Positions 35,214 through 46,485 of a DNA stretch of 64,000 bases are shown piece after piece. The notes under the pieces were generated by a model. It ran no database searches, was not told the DNA's origin, and was given only the letters and a program-made list of their open reading frames with translations. Numbering within the stretch: position 1 is the first letter of the stretch; every line of letters starts with the position of its first letter. The DNA lies in NCBI RefSeq assembly GCF_900112025.1, contig NZ_FOKL01000007.1:186001-250000 (forward strand), written 5' to 3'. A program made the translations under genes and the position numbers. This stretch comes from Janthinobacterium sp. 344 (GTDB lineage: Bacteria > Pseudomonadota > Gammaproteobacteria > Burkholderiales > Burkholderiaceae_D).

Positions 35214-36098
35214 ATGCAGCGCCGCTCCCTGCTCAAGCTGGCCTGTGCGTGGCCGCTGGAGGCCGCCCTTGCCGCACCGATGCCAACGGCGCAGCCGCAA
35301 GTGCGGCCACTGCTGTATCCGCGCCACCAGGCGCATGCCGATCCGCAGCAAGCGTATGTCACGGCCTTGCTGCAATCGGCGTTGGCGCGCTCGGGCCAGG
35401 CGTATGCCTTGCGCCGTTCCGCGCTGCCCATGGTGCAGGCGCGCGCCATGCAGGAAATCGCGACAGGCACGGGCAGCGTGGATGTCGTCTGGGCCGCCAC
35501 CAGCCGCGCCAGCGAAGCGCAGCTGCTGCCGGTGCGCCTGCCCATCGACCGGGGATTGATCGGCTGGCGCGTGGCGCTGATCCATGCGCGCCAGCCGCAG
35601 CTGCTGCGCGGCATGCGCCTGCCTGCCGACCTGGGGCGCCTGTCGGCGGGCCAGATGGCGGACTGGCCCGATGCCGCCATCCTGCAATCGAATGGCTTGC
35701 GCATCGATACGTCCAGCACGTACGAAGGCCTGTTCCAGCAACTGGCGGCCGGCCGCATCGATTACTTTCCCCGCTCCGTGATCGAGGCGCAAAGCGAGCT
35801 GGCCAGCCATGCGCGGCTGCCGCTGGCGCTCGATACCCACCTGCTGATCCGCTATCCGGCGGCCCTGTACTTTTTTGTTGGCCAGCACCGGCCGGAGCTG
35901 GCCCGCCACATTGAAACGGGGCTGGAAAAAATGCTCGCCGATGGCAGTTTCGGGCAACTGTTCCGGCACCATTTCGGCCGGCTTGCGCAGCAACTGACGC
36001 TGTCCCGGCGCCATGTGCTGGACCTGGCGAATCCCGACTTGCCCGAGCAGACACCGTTAGCCCGCAAGGCACTTTGGTACGGTCCAAAACATTACTAA
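35214..36098 (+). CDS. Exported substrate-binding-like protein
   Basis: The 294-residue protein begins MQRRSLLKLACAWPLEAALAAPM, a signal peptide with a twin-Arg-like start. The remainder resembles family 3 periplasmic binding proteins: a two-lobed layout with FQQLAAGRIDYFPRSVIEA and FFVGQHRPELARHIETGLEKMLADGSFGQLF near the end. No transporter partners are adjacent. It could be an orphan receptor or sensor component. The family assignment is by pattern only. Confidence 0.65.
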   Translation: MQRRSLLKLACAWPLEAALAAPMPTAQPQVRPLLYPRHQAHADPQQAYVTALLQSALARSGQAYALRRSALPMVQARAMQEIATGTGSVDVVWAATSRASEAQLLPVRLPIDRGLIGWRVALIHARQPQLLRGMRLPADLGRLSAGQMADWPDAAILQSNGLRIDTSSTYEGLFQQLAAGRIDYFPRSVIEAQSELASHARLPLALDTHLLIRYPAALYFFVGQHRPELARHIETGLEKMLADGSFGQLFRHHFGRLAQQLTLSRRHVLDLANPDLPEQTPLARKALWYGPKHY

Positions 36099-36348
36099 TA
36101 GTATTGTTGAGCGATGTCAAACAGGTGCTTCAATCGTGCGCCATATGTTTGATGAAACGCAAGGCGAGTTCAACAGAACACCTGTTGACACTTATAAAAT
36201 TTTCGCCGACCATGATTCCACGTTACAACTTTTTCCCTGCACGAACCTCTATGCCAGGTACTGCGCGGGACCCCATGCGCCCGTTCAAAAGCCAGCCTCT
36301 GCCAGCCTACGAACGTGTAACCATCCGTCTCTTTTCGAAGGTCTGCCC

Positions 36349-38031
36349 ATGCTCGATTCGGTCGCGTCGGTATTGCATCAGGTTCCGGAACTGGCCTTGT
36401 TTCTGGCGCTGGCGCTGGGTTACGCGGTGGGGCAGATCCGCTTCGGTCCCATCCAGCTGGGCGGCGTGTGCGGCACCCTGATCGCCGCGCTGCTGATCGG
36501 GCAAGTGGGCATCAGCCTCGACGCCAGCGTGAAGAACGTCTTCTTCATGCTGTTCATCTTTGCCCTCGGCTACGCGGGCGGCCCGCAGTTCTTTGCCAAC
36601 CTGAACGCCAAGGGCTTGCGCCTGGGCATACTTTGCCTGATCGAAGTGGTGGTCGTGCTGGCGCTGGTGCTGCTGGCCACGCGCATCATGGGGCTGGACC
36701 AGGGCACGGCGGCCGGCATGATGGCGGGCGCGGCCACGGAGTCGGCCGTCGTCGGCACGGCCACGGACGCCATTTCCAAGCTGGCCCTGCCGGTGGCGCG
36801 CATCGCCGAGCTGCAGGCCAACGTCGTCACGGCCTATTCCATCACCTACATCTTCGGCCTGATCACCATCGTCATCATCACCAGCCAGATCTTCCCGCTG
36901 CTGCTGCGCGTCAACCTGCGCGAGGAAGCGGACAAGCTGTGGGCGCAGATGGGCGGCGCACAGGCGGGTGCCGACGACTTGCAGGCGACGCCGGAAATGG
37001 TGGGGCGCGCCTACCGCATCAGCCGTGGCGCGGGCCGCCGTCTCGATTCCTTGCAGCATATTTTCGCGGGCCGCGCCAGCATCACGCGCGTGCGCCGCCA
37101 TGGCAAGGTGCTGGCTTTGGAGCCGGCGCTGCGCCTGCGCGCCAACGACGAGGTGCTGGTGATCGGCCACCGTCCCGCGCTGGTGGCGGCCGAGTCCATC
37201 CTCGGCGATGAATTTGCCGACACGACGGGACTGAACATGGCCGTGGCCGCCGTCGAAGTGGTGCTGCAGCAAGCCTCGCTCGTGGGCCAGCCCTTGCGCC
37301 AGCTGGCTCTGCCCGCCGGCGTGCACGTGGCGGCCGTCATCCGTGGCGAACACAGCATGCCGCCGCTGCCCGATCTGGCCCTGCAGCGCGACGACGTGCT
37401 GCGCCTGTACGGCACGACGGAAGGGCGCGAACTGAATACGGTGCTGGCCGGCATCGGCAAGCGCGTGCCCACGGGCGACCGCAGCAATATTGTCTACGCC
37501 AGCATCGGCATCGTGCTGGGCGTGTATATCGGCGGCTTTTCCGCCAAGCTGGGCGGCATTCCCTTTTCGCTGGGCACGGGCGGCGGCGCCTTGCTGACGG
37601 GCCTGGTGTTCGGCTGGTACCAGGCGAGAAAACCTGGCATGCCGGGCATCCACCCGAGCGCGCTGGACATGATGAAAGATATCGGCCTGGCCACCTTCAT
37701 CGCCTGCGTGGGCCTGGCGTCGGGGCCGCAGGCGATCGACCTGATCCGCCAGTACGGCCTGTCGCTGCCGCTGATGGGCGTACTGATCGCCGCCATTCCC
37801 GCCTCGATCTCGCTGTGCGTGGGGCACTTTTTCCTGAAGCTGGAAGCGCCCGTGCTGCTGGGCGCCATCGCCGGTCAGCAGTGCAGCACGCCTGCCCTGT
37901 CCGCCGTGCAGAACGCGGCCGGCAATTCCACGCCCTTGCTGGGTTACACGATCACGTATGCCATCTCGAACGTCGTGCTGCCCCTGCTGGGGCCGCTCAT
38001 CGTGGCCCTGGCCGGTTCCGTGCACGCCTGA
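36349..38031 (+). CDS. AspT-like aspartate:alanine antiporter, first copy
   Basis: This 560-residue membrane protein of the AspT/YidE/YbjL family has two membrane halves (residues 10-185 and 390-560). A cytoplasmic region with two TrkA-C-like domains lies between them (VLALEPALRLRANDEVLVIG, RDDVLRLYG). AspT exchanges aspartate for alanine. The third gene of this set is aspartate 4-decarboxylase, which makes alanine and CO2, so the two together consume a proton and build proton-motive force. I chose the ATG at 36349. A close paralogue follows after 75 bases. Confidence 0.85.
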   Translation: MLDSVASVLHQVPELALFLALALGYAVGQIRFGPIQLGGVCGTLIAALLIGQVGISLDASVKNVFFMLFIFALGYAGGPQFFANLNAKGLRLGILCLIEVVVVLALVLLATRIMGLDQGTAAGMMAGAATESAVVGTATDAISKLALPVARIAELQANVVTAYSITYIFGLITIVIITSQIFPLLLRVNLREEADKLWAQMGGAQAGADDLQATPEMVGRAYRISRGAGRRLDSLQHIFAGRASITRVRRHGKVLALEPALRLRANDEVLVIGHRPALVAAESILGDEFADTTGLNMAVAAVEVVLQQASLVGQPLRQLALPAGVHVAAVIRGEHSMPPLPDLALQRDDVLRLYGTTEGRELNTVLAGIGKRVPTGDRSNIVYASIGIVLGVYIGGFSAKLGGIPFSLGTGGGALLTGLVFGWYQARKPGMPGIHPSALDMMKDIGLATFIACVGLASGPQAIDLIRQYGLSLPLMGVLIAAIPASISLCVGHFFLKLEAPVLLGAIAGQQCSTPALSAVQNAAGNSTPLLGYTITYAISNVVLPLLGPLIVALAGSVHA

Positions 38032-38105
38032 AAGGGGGCTGGCAGGGCGGGCACCCGCAGTTGCAGTGGCAGTCAAGAATTCCTTCAAAACGAAAGGCGG
38101 TCAGC

Positions 38106-39794
38106 ATGGAATGGTTGCACGAGTTATTCAAGAAGTCGCCTGAAATTGCCTTGTTTCTCTCCCTGGCAGTGGGCTATTACATCGGCAAGATCAAGTTCGG
38201 CTCGTTCCAGCTGGGCGGGGTCGCCGGTTCACTCCTGGTGGCGGTGCTCGTCAGCCAGGTGGGCGTCGCCATCGATCCCGGCGTCAAATCGGTGCTGTTC
38301 GCACTGTTCATCTACGCGGTCGGCTATGAAAGCGGACCGCAGTTCTTCAATTCCCTGGGCCGCCAGTCGGTGCGCGAAATCATCCTGGCCGTGGTGCTGG
38401 CCGTGACGGCGCTGTTGACGGTGGTCATCATGGCCAAGATTTTCGACCTGGACAAGGGCCTGGCGGCCGGCGTGGCGGCGGGCGGCTTGACGCAGTCGGC
38501 CATCATCGGCACGGCGGGCGACGCGATCGCCAAGCTGGGACTGGCGGCGGACGAGGTGGCGCGCCTGCAAGGCAACGTGGCCGTCGGCTATGCCGTGACC
38601 TATGTGTTCGGCTCGTTCGGCGCCATCATCGTCTGCGTCAACATCTTGCCCAAGCTCATGGGCCGCACGATACGCGAAGATGCGATCAAGGCGGAAACGG
38701 CGCTGCAGGCGGGCGTGCAGGTGCTGGGACCTGGCCAGACGCCCGCCGCGCCTGACCTCATCGGCCGCATCCATGAGGTGGGCCCGGGCGCCGGCCGTTC
38801 GGTGGCGGACATCGAAAGCGCCCATCCGAACACGGCCATCACCATCGAGCGCGTGAAGCGCAACGGCCAGGTCATCGACGTCAGCCAGGACCTGGTGCTG
38901 GCGGCCGACGACATCGTGCTGCTGGTGGGCCGCCGCGAAGCGATGGTGACCGTGTCTTCCCAGCTGGGCAAGGAATTGCATGCCGTCGAAGGCATGGAAC
39001 TGGTGATGCAGCGCCGCGACATGGTGCTGACCAACAAGATCTATCACAACAAGACGGTGGGCGAGATCCGCAACGCGACGGCGCCGGGCGTGCGTCACGG
39101 CATCTTTGTCGTGCAGCTGAGCCGCATGGGCAAGGTCTTGCCCATGCAATCGGAAACCGTGGTGCAGACGGGCGACGTGGTGACCATCTATGGCGCCGAG
39201 CAGGACGTCAAGCGCGTGGCGGCCGAAGTGGGCTACATGATCGTGCCGAGCGCCAAGACGGACTTCGTCTACATGGGCGCCGGTCTCGTCGTCGGCCTGC
39301 TGGTGGGCTTGCTGGTGGCGCGCATCGGCTCGATTCCGCTGACCCTGGGCAGCGGCGGCGGCGTGCTGCTGTCGGGCCTGGTATTCGGCTGGTTCCGCGC
39401 CAAGCGCCAGACCTTCGGCTACATGCCCAGCGGCGCCGTGCAGATCCTCAAGGACCTGGGCCTGGCCGGCTTCGTTGCCGTCGTCGGCCTCACGTCCGGC
39501 CTGCAAGCGGTGGAAACCGTGCGCCAGCATGGCCTAACCCTGTTCGGCGTGGGCGTCGTCGTGACCATCCTGCCCATGATCCTGACCATGCTGATCGGCC
39601 GTTATGTATTGCGCTATGACAACGTCGCCGTGTTTGCCGGCGCCTTGTCCGGCTCGCGCAGCGCCAATCCCGCCTTCGGCGAAGTGCTGAACGCGGCGCA
39701 GAACTCGATTCCCACCGTGCCATTTGCCATCACCTATGCATTGGCCAATGTCTTCCTGACCTTGCTGGGGCCGCTCGTCGTGGCCTTCGTCTAG
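38106..39794 (+). CDS. aspT: AspT-like aspartate:alanine antiporter, second copy
   Basis: The 562-residue protein has the same architecture as the preceding one: membrane half, two TrkA-C-like domains (VIDVSQDLVLAADDIVLLVG, QTGDVVTIYG), membrane half. The N-termini are alike (SPEIALFLSLAVGYYIGKIKFGSFQLGG against PELALFLALALGYAVGQIRFGPIQLGG), so the pair arose by duplication. Being nearest to aspD, this copy is the more likely exchanger for aspartate and alanine. The other may differ in specificity or form a heterodimer. Confidence 0.87.
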   Translation: MEWLHELFKKSPEIALFLSLAVGYYIGKIKFGSFQLGGVAGSLLVAVLVSQVGVAIDPGVKSVLFALFIYAVGYESGPQFFNSLGRQSVREIILAVVLAVTALLTVVIMAKIFDLDKGLAAGVAAGGLTQSAIIGTAGDAIAKLGLAADEVARLQGNVAVGYAVTYVFGSFGAIIVCVNILPKLMGRTIREDAIKAETALQAGVQVLGPGQTPAAPDLIGRIHEVGPGAGRSVADIESAHPNTAITIERVKRNGQVIDVSQDLVLAADDIVLLVGRREAMVTVSSQLGKELHAVEGMELVMQRRDMVLTNKIYHNKTVGEIRNATAPGVRHGIFVVQLSRMGKVLPMQSETVVQTGDVVTIYGAEQDVKRVAAEVGYMIVPSAKTDFVYMGAGLVVGLLVGLLVARIGSIPLTLGSGGGVLLSGLVFGWFRAKRQTFGYMPSGAVQILKDLGLAGFVAVVGLTSGLQAVETVRQHGLTLFGVGVVVTILPMILTMLIGRYVLRYDNVAVFAGALSGSRSANPAFGEVLNAAQNSIPTVPFAITYALANVFLTLLGPLVVAFV

Positions 39795-39854
39795 TCAGCG
39801 AGTGTTTGCACTACCCGAGCCGCCCGCACGGGGCTTCCTCTATGTCGTTGATAA

Positions 39855-41480
<1,626 letters not shown>

Positions 41481-41507
41481 GCGCCGGTGATTGATGGCCT
41501 GACCGCC

Positions 41508-41537
41508 ATGGGCGCCCCGCAAGCGGCGCCCATTTTT
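41508..41537 (+). terminator. Rho-independent terminator after aspD
   Basis: A perfect 9-bp stem ATGGGCGCC/GGCGCCCAT with an 8-base loop is followed by four T. Confidence 0.9.
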
Positions 41538-41659
41538 GCGTGGACACCACACAATCCTCCAGTGCAGGCTGGAATGGACTTCCTTGCATATAATTGCTAT
41601 TGTGAAAGTATAAACATGGCAATCCCGTGCTTTCCCCTCATTCATTGACTGGACGCTAC

Positions 41660-43093
41660 ATGGGCAGATTGCAAGGACATTTATTATTGGCTGGCGCGCT
41701 GGCCGCCGTACTGCCGGCGCTACCGGCCCTGGCGCAGGCGCCTGCCGGCGCGCCGCTGAGTTTCAGCGAAGCGCTGCAGCAAGCCGCCTCGGCTTCTGGC
41801 GCCGTGCAGGGCGCGGCGCTCGACGTGCGCGCGAAAACATTAAAGGCCGAAGCGCTGTCGAATATCGATGGTCCCTCGGTGGACTTGACGGCGTTTCGCG
41901 GCCGCTTGTCGACGGACTTGAACATCGATACGAGCGGCCTGTCCGGCGTGGTGGGCGGCATCGAATCGGTGCTGCCGTCGATTCCCGGCTTGCCCAAGCC
42001 ACAGATTCCCAATTCCCTGAGCCGCGAAGTGGTCACGGACCTGACCTCGTTCGGCTTGCTGGGCATGTGGCCCATCTACACGGGCGGACGCCTGGACGCC
42101 GTCAAGGGCCTCGCGTCGAGCCTGACCCTGGCCGCGCAAGCGGACCGGGTGGAAGCGGAAGAGCAATTGGCCACCATGGTGGCGCAGCGCTACTTCCAGC
42201 TGCTGCTGGCGAAAAGGGTGGTGGCCGTGCGCGCCGAAGTGACGGCCGGCGTGACCGAGCACCAGCGCGACGCGGCCAAGCTGGAGAAGGGCGGCCTGAT
42301 TTCGCGCGCCGAGCGCCTGCGCGCCGACGTGGCGCTGGACGGCGCCCGCAGCGACGAGGCGCAGGCGCGCAGCGACGAGGAAATCGCGCAAGTGGCCCTC
42401 GACCGCCTGTTGGCCACGACGACGCAGGTGCGTCCCAGCACGCCGCTGTTCGTCAACAGCTTGCCGGTGGGCACCTTGCAATCGTTCATCAGCACGGGCA
42501 TGCGCGAAAATGCGAACTGGAAAAAGATCGATAGCAAGCGCGTGCAGGCCGAGCAGGCGTTGAAGCTGCACGGCAAGGAATACACGCCCACGGTATTTGC
42601 CGTGGGTAACTACAACTTGAACCGCGGCAGCGAAAAGCTCGTGCGCTCGAACTGGGCCATCGGCCTGGTCGTGGCCGTGCCGCTCGTGCACCGCATCAAC
42701 ACAGGCAAGATGATCGCCGCCGCCAAGCTGGATCAGGAGCGGGTGGAAGTGGTGGCGCGCCAGGCCGAGCGCGACATTCCCACCCTGATCGAAAAGAACT
42801 GGCGTGCGCTGGAAAATGCGCGCATCCAGTATCTGTCCACGGCTTCGTCGGTGGAGCTGGCGCGCGAAAATATCCGTTTGCAAACGGTGGCCTTCCAGCA
42901 AGGGCAGGTGACGTCGCTGGAAGTGGTCGACGCGCGCCTGAACCTGGCCAAGGTCGAGACCCAGCGCGCGCAGACGGCATATAACTATGTGATGGGACTG
43001 GCGCAATTGCTGGAGGCGACGGGCGAGACGCAGCGCCTGGGCAGCCTGGCCGCCGCGGCCGATATCCAGTTACCACTCGACACGACTCCATGA
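41660..43093 (+). CDS. TolC-family outer membrane efflux protein
   Basis: The 477-residue protein has a signal peptide (MGRLQGHLLLAGALAAVLPALPALAQA) and long alpha-helical segments with two OEP repeats (RADVALDGARSDEAQARSDEEIAQVALDRLL and a similar C-terminal segment ARENIRLQTVAFQQGQVTSLEVVDARLNLAKVETQRAQTAYNY). It should form the outer membrane channel of the export system encoded downstream. A GTG 33 bases upstream is an alternative start. The HlyD gene follows after 7 bases. Confidence 0.9.
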   Translation: MGRLQGHLLLAGALAAVLPALPALAQAPAGAPLSFSEALQQAASASGAVQGAALDVRAKTLKAEALSNIDGPSVDLTAFRGRLSTDLNIDTSGLSGVVGGIESVLPSIPGLPKPQIPNSLSREVVTDLTSFGLLGMWPIYTGGRLDAVKGLASSLTLAAQADRVEAEEQLATMVAQRYFQLLLAKRVVAVRAEVTAGVTEHQRDAAKLEKGGLISRAERLRADVALDGARSDEAQARSDEEIAQVALDRLLATTTQVRPSTPLFVNSLPVGTLQSFISTGMRENANWKKIDSKRVQAEQALKLHGKEYTPTVFAVGNYNLNRGSEKLVRSNWAIGLVVAVPLVHRINTGKMIAAAKLDQERVEVVARQAERDIPTLIEKNWRALENARIQYLSTASSVELARENIRLQTVAFQQGQVTSLEVVDARLNLAKVETQRAQTAYNYVMGLAQLLEATGETQRLGSLAAAADIQLPLDTTP

Positions 43094-43100
43094 GAATACT

Positions 43101-44075
43101 ATGAGCACATCCAAAAAACCATTGGTGATCGGCGCCGCCATCATCGTCCTGGCCTTCGTCGGCTGGGGCTTGTACCAGGCTTTCCAGCCGCAGCGCCTGC
43201 CATTGCAGGGGCAGATGGATGCGCAGGAAGTCAACGTCTCGTCGAAAGTGCCGGGCAGGGTGGGCGAGCTGTACGTCAAGCTGGGCCAGAACGTGGCGAA
43301 GGGCCAGCTGCTGTTCCAGCTGACGAGTCCGGAAGTGCAGGCAAAGATCGCCCAGGCCACGGCCGCCACGCAGGCGGCCGACGCCGTGGCGAAGAAGGCG
43401 GAAGCGGGCGCGCGTCCCGAGGAAGTCGCCGCCGCCAAAGCCAACTGGGAACGGGCGCAAACGGGGGCGAACATCGCCAGGACCACCTATACCCGCGTCA
43501 ACAATATGTACGAGCAAGGCGTGATCGCCCAGCAGAAACGCGACGAGGCGCAAGCGCAGTGGCGCGCCGCCGAGCAACTGGCGCAGGCGGCCCGCGCGCA
43601 ATATGACATGGCACAGAAGGGCGCCCGTCCGGAAGACAAGACGGCCGCCGCCGCCCAGGCGCGCCAGGTGGGCGCCGTGCTGACCGAAGCGGAAATCGCC
43701 CTGGCCGAAACCAAGATCGGCGCGCCGGTGGCGGGCCAGGTCAGCAAGATCCAGATCCAGCCGGGCGAACTGGCGCCGCAAGGCTTCCCCGTGATTACCC
43801 TGGTGAACCTCGACGACGCCTGGGCCGTGCTGCAAGTGCGCGAAGATGAAATGGGCGCCTTTAGCATGGGCAGCACGCATACGGCGAACGTGCCCGCATT
43901 GAAACAGCAAGTGAGCTTCAAGGTCAGTTCCGTCGCCGTCTTGCCCGATTTCGCCACGTGGCGCGCGGCGCGTCCGGGCGGCACGGACTTGCGCACGTTT
44001 GAAATCCGCTTGCGTCCGGCCATCAAGGTCGATGGCTTGCGTCCGGGCATGTCGGTCGTGTTTCCGCCGCTCTGA
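43101..44075 (+). CDS. HlyD-family periplasmic adaptor (membrane fusion protein)
   Basis: The 324-residue protein has one N-terminal membrane helix (residues 8-28). A biotinyl-lipoyl-like half follows (GQMDAQEVNVSSKVPGRVGELYVKLGQNVAKGQLLF), then a long coiled coil (about 75-195), the second lipoyl half (APVAGQVSKIQIQPGELAPQG) and a beta-barrel. It links the inner membrane permeases to the TolC-like channel. It is encoded 7 bases after the channel gene and 6 before the first permease gene. Confidence 0.92.
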   Translation: MSTSKKPLVIGAAIIVLAFVGWGLYQAFQPQRLPLQGQMDAQEVNVSSKVPGRVGELYVKLGQNVAKGQLLFQLTSPEVQAKIAQATAATQAADAVAKKAEAGARPEEVAAAKANWERAQTGANIARTTYTRVNNMYEQGVIAQQKRDEAQAQWRAAEQLAQAARAQYDMAQKGARPEDKTAAAAQARQVGAVLTEAEIALAETKIGAPVAGQVSKIQIQPGELAPQGFPVITLVNLDDAWAVLQVREDEMGAFSMGSTHTANVPALKQQVSFKVSSVAVLPDFATWRAARPGGTDLRTFEIRLRPAIKVDGLRPGMSVVFPPL

Positions 44076-44081
44076 TCGCCG

Positions 44082-45263
44082 ATGAGCGAAGCGGATAAAA
44101 GCCAGGAGACGGCGCTGGCACGCGAGTGGCGGCACCTGCGCGGCGACTTCTGGGATGCAGGCATGCTCAGCTGGATACCCGTGCTCCTGTGCGGCATATT
44201 ATGGCTGGTGTTTTCCGCCGGAATCGCGCGCGACTTGCCCATCGTCGTCATCGATAACGACAACTCCACCCTGTCGCGCCAGCTCACGCGCTGGCTCGAC
44301 GCCTCGCCCGGCGTCCGGGTGACGGCGAAAGTGGCGTCCAGCGACGATGCCTTGCATCGCTTGCGCGAACGCACGGCCTTCGGCTACCTGGTGATACCGG
44401 GCGACTTTGAAAAGAAATTGCTGGGCGGCCGGCAAGCCACCGTGCAATGGCTGTACAACGCGCAGTTTTCCTCGCACGCGGGCGCCTTGCTGCGCGACGT
44501 GCGCACGGTCAGCACGACCTTGTCGGCCGGCATCGAGATGACGGCGCGCGTCAAGAAGGGCATGGCGCCCCTGCAGGCGGCGGCCCAGTTCGAACCGATA
44601 CGCACCACCCTGAACAGTTTATATAACGAAAACATCAGCTATGAAGCGTTCCTCACGCTGGCCCTGATGCCGTCCATGTTGCAGATTTTCATCGTTGTCG
44701 CCATCGTCACGGGCATCGGGCGCGAATTGCGCGACGGCACCGTGCCGCAATGGCTGGCCTCGGCCCAGGGCAGCTGGCTGCGCGCCGTGGGCGCCAAGCT
44801 GCTGTTTCCCTTCATCGCCTATTGCGCGCTGGCACTGCTGTATCTGCTGTTCTTCAGCCTGGCGCGTGGCTGGGCCGTGGCGGGCAGCTTGCCGGCGCTG
44901 ATGCTGAGCATGCTGCTGCTGGTGCTGGCCTACTGCGGCCTGGGCACCTTGCTGATCGCCGCGACGCTATCCATGCGGCTGGCCCTGTCCGGCGCGGCAT
45001 TTATTACGGCACCGGCGTTCGCGTTCGCGGGCCAGGCTTTTCCGCTGTTGTCGATGCCGCCGCTGGCGCGGGCCTGGGCCGAAGCCCTGCCGCTCACGCA
45101 TTACCTGCAGCTGCAAACCAAGTACTGGCTGGCCGGCGCGCCGTGGCGCTATGGCGTGCAGGAAATGCTGATACTGGCCGGTATCGCCATCGGCTGCGGC
45201 GCCGCGGGCGTATTCCTGCTGGCGCGCCGCGCCAACGCCCCCGCCGCCTGGGGGCGCACATGA
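44082..45263 (+). CDS. ABC-2 type permease, first of a pair
   Basis: The 393-residue protein has a membrane helix near residues 28-48 and a periplasmic domain (IVVIDNDNSTLSRQLTRWLDASPGVRV...). Five further helices from about residue 190 to the C-terminus complete the YhhJ/YhiI-linked ABC-2 layout. The periplasmic segment closely resembles that of the next gene's product, so the two are paralogues acting as a heterodimer. No ATPase gene is present in the operon. Confidence 0.88.
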   Translation: MSEADKSQETALAREWRHLRGDFWDAGMLSWIPVLLCGILWLVFSAGIARDLPIVVIDNDNSTLSRQLTRWLDASPGVRVTAKVASSDDALHRLRERTAFGYLVIPGDFEKKLLGGRQATVQWLYNAQFSSHAGALLRDVRTVSTTLSAGIEMTARVKKGMAPLQAAAQFEPIRTTLNSLYNENISYEAFLTLALMPSMLQIFIVVAIVTGIGRELRDGTVPQWLASAQGSWLRAVGAKLLFPFIAYCALALLYLLFFSLARGWAVAGSLPALMLSMLLLVLAYCGLGTLLIAATLSMRLALSGAAFITAPAFAFAGQAFPLLSMPPLARAWAEALPLTHYLQLQTKYWLAGAPWRYGVQEMLILAGIAIGCGAAGVFLLARRANAPAAWGRT

Positions 45264-46420
45264 GCTGGGCCGCCTTCCGCGCCACGTGGCGCGCCATGCT
45301 GACGGACAAGGGCGCGCTGACCTTGCTGTTCATCGGCGGCATCATCTATTCCTTTTTCTATCCCTTGCCGTATTCGACGGAAATCGTCCAGCGCGTGCCC
45401 GTGGCCATCGTCGACCAGGACCGCAGCGCCATGTCGCGCCAGATGACGCGCTTTGCCATGGCCCACCCGTCGCTGCAGGTGATCGCCGTCACGCCGGACT
45501 TGCCCGTCGCGCAGGATTTATTGTGGCGCGACCAGGTCATGGGCGTGCTGATCATTCCCGACGGCTTGCAGACGGACGTGCTGGCCGGGCGCGCCGCCCA
45601 TGCGCAGGTGGCGGGCAATGGCTTGTATCTGATGCTCAACAAGGTGGCCCTGAACGGCCTGGCCGAAGTGGTGGGCACGGTGTCGGCCGGCATCGAGCTC
45701 AAGCGCTTGGGCGCGGGCACGCCTTCGACGGTGCAGGCCAACGAGCAGCGCTCGCCCATCGCCTTCGACGCCGTGCCCCTGTTCAACGTCAAGGAAGGCT
45801 ATGGCGCCTACGTCGTGCCGGGCGTGGCGACATTGATCGTGCAGCAGACCTTGCTGATCGGCATGACCATGCTGTTCGGCACCTGGTACCAGCGCAAAAG
45901 TTTCCCTCTCGCGGGCAAGCGCACGGCCGGTGGCTACCTGGGCATGCTGCTGGCGTTCGCTTCCGTGGCCTTCCTGAATTGCTGCTATTTCTTCGGCTTC
46001 GTCTTCTGGTTCCAGGATTACCCGCGCGGCGGCAACTTCGGCGGCATGCTCTTGCTGCTGGTGCTGTTTTCGCTGGCCGAAGCGGCGTTCGGCATGCTGC
46101 TGGGCATGCTGTTCCGCACGCGCGAACGGGGCACGCAGCTGATGATCGCCACCTCGATGCCCGTGCTGTTCCTGGCGGGCCTCACCTGGCCCGTGTCGTC
46201 CATGCCCGTCGTGCTGCAATGGCTGCGCTGGCTGCTGCCATCGACGGCCGGCATCCAGGGCTTTGTCGCGCTCAACCAGATGGGTGCCTCGCTGTATGAG
46301 ATCCGCCATGAGGTGGCCGGCTTGCTGGCGTTGCTGATCGCCTGCGTGGCGCTGGGCTGGTGGCGCTGGCGCAGGATGGAGGAAACCGTTGTTGATTTGA
46401 ACAAGGCCGAAGGCTCTTGA
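45260..46420 (+). CDS. ABC-2 type permease, second of a pair
   Basis: The 386-residue protein has the same plan as the preceding one, with IVDQDRSAMSRQMTRFAMAHPSLQV in the periplasmic domain and five C-terminal helices. Its ATG overlaps the first permease's stop (45260-45263). The operon of channel, adaptor and two permeases ends here, with repeat copy D downstream. The missing ATP-binding subunit would have to be supplied from elsewhere in the genome. Confidence 0.88.
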   Translation: MSWAAFRATWRAMLTDKGALTLLFIGGIIYSFFYPLPYSTEIVQRVPVAIVDQDRSAMSRQMTRFAMAHPSLQVIAVTPDLPVAQDLLWRDQVMGVLIIPDGLQTDVLAGRAAHAQVAGNGLYLMLNKVALNGLAEVVGTVSAGIELKRLGAGTPSTVQANEQRSPIAFDAVPLFNVKEGYGAYVVPGVATLIVQQTLLIGMTMLFGTWYQRKSFPLAGKRTAGGYLGMLLAFASVAFLNCCYFFGFVFWFQDYPRGGNFGGMLLLLVLFSLAEAAFGMLLGMLFRTRERGTQLMIATSMPVLFLAGLTWPVSSMPVVLQWLRWLLPSTAGIQGFVALNQMGASLYEIRHEVAGLLALLIACVALGWWRWRRMEETVVDLNKAEGS

Positions 46421-46440
46421 TATGCAATAATTTCATGCCC

Positions 46441-46467
46441 GGGGTCAGACCCGCCGGGTCTGACCCC
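46441..46467. repeat. Dispersed palindrome, copy D
   Basis: The arms GGGGTCAGACCCG and its complement around one base form a 27-base palindrome. It lies in the 65 bases between the second permease and the MoxR-type gene. Confidence 0.9.
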
Positions 46468-46485
46468 ATCTAAAGTAAACGATCC

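Noticed and set aside
36307..38088. 593-codon minus-strand frame opposite the first AspT-like gene
   Set aside because: Low-complexity His/Gln/Arg content and a clear membrane transporter on the other strand.
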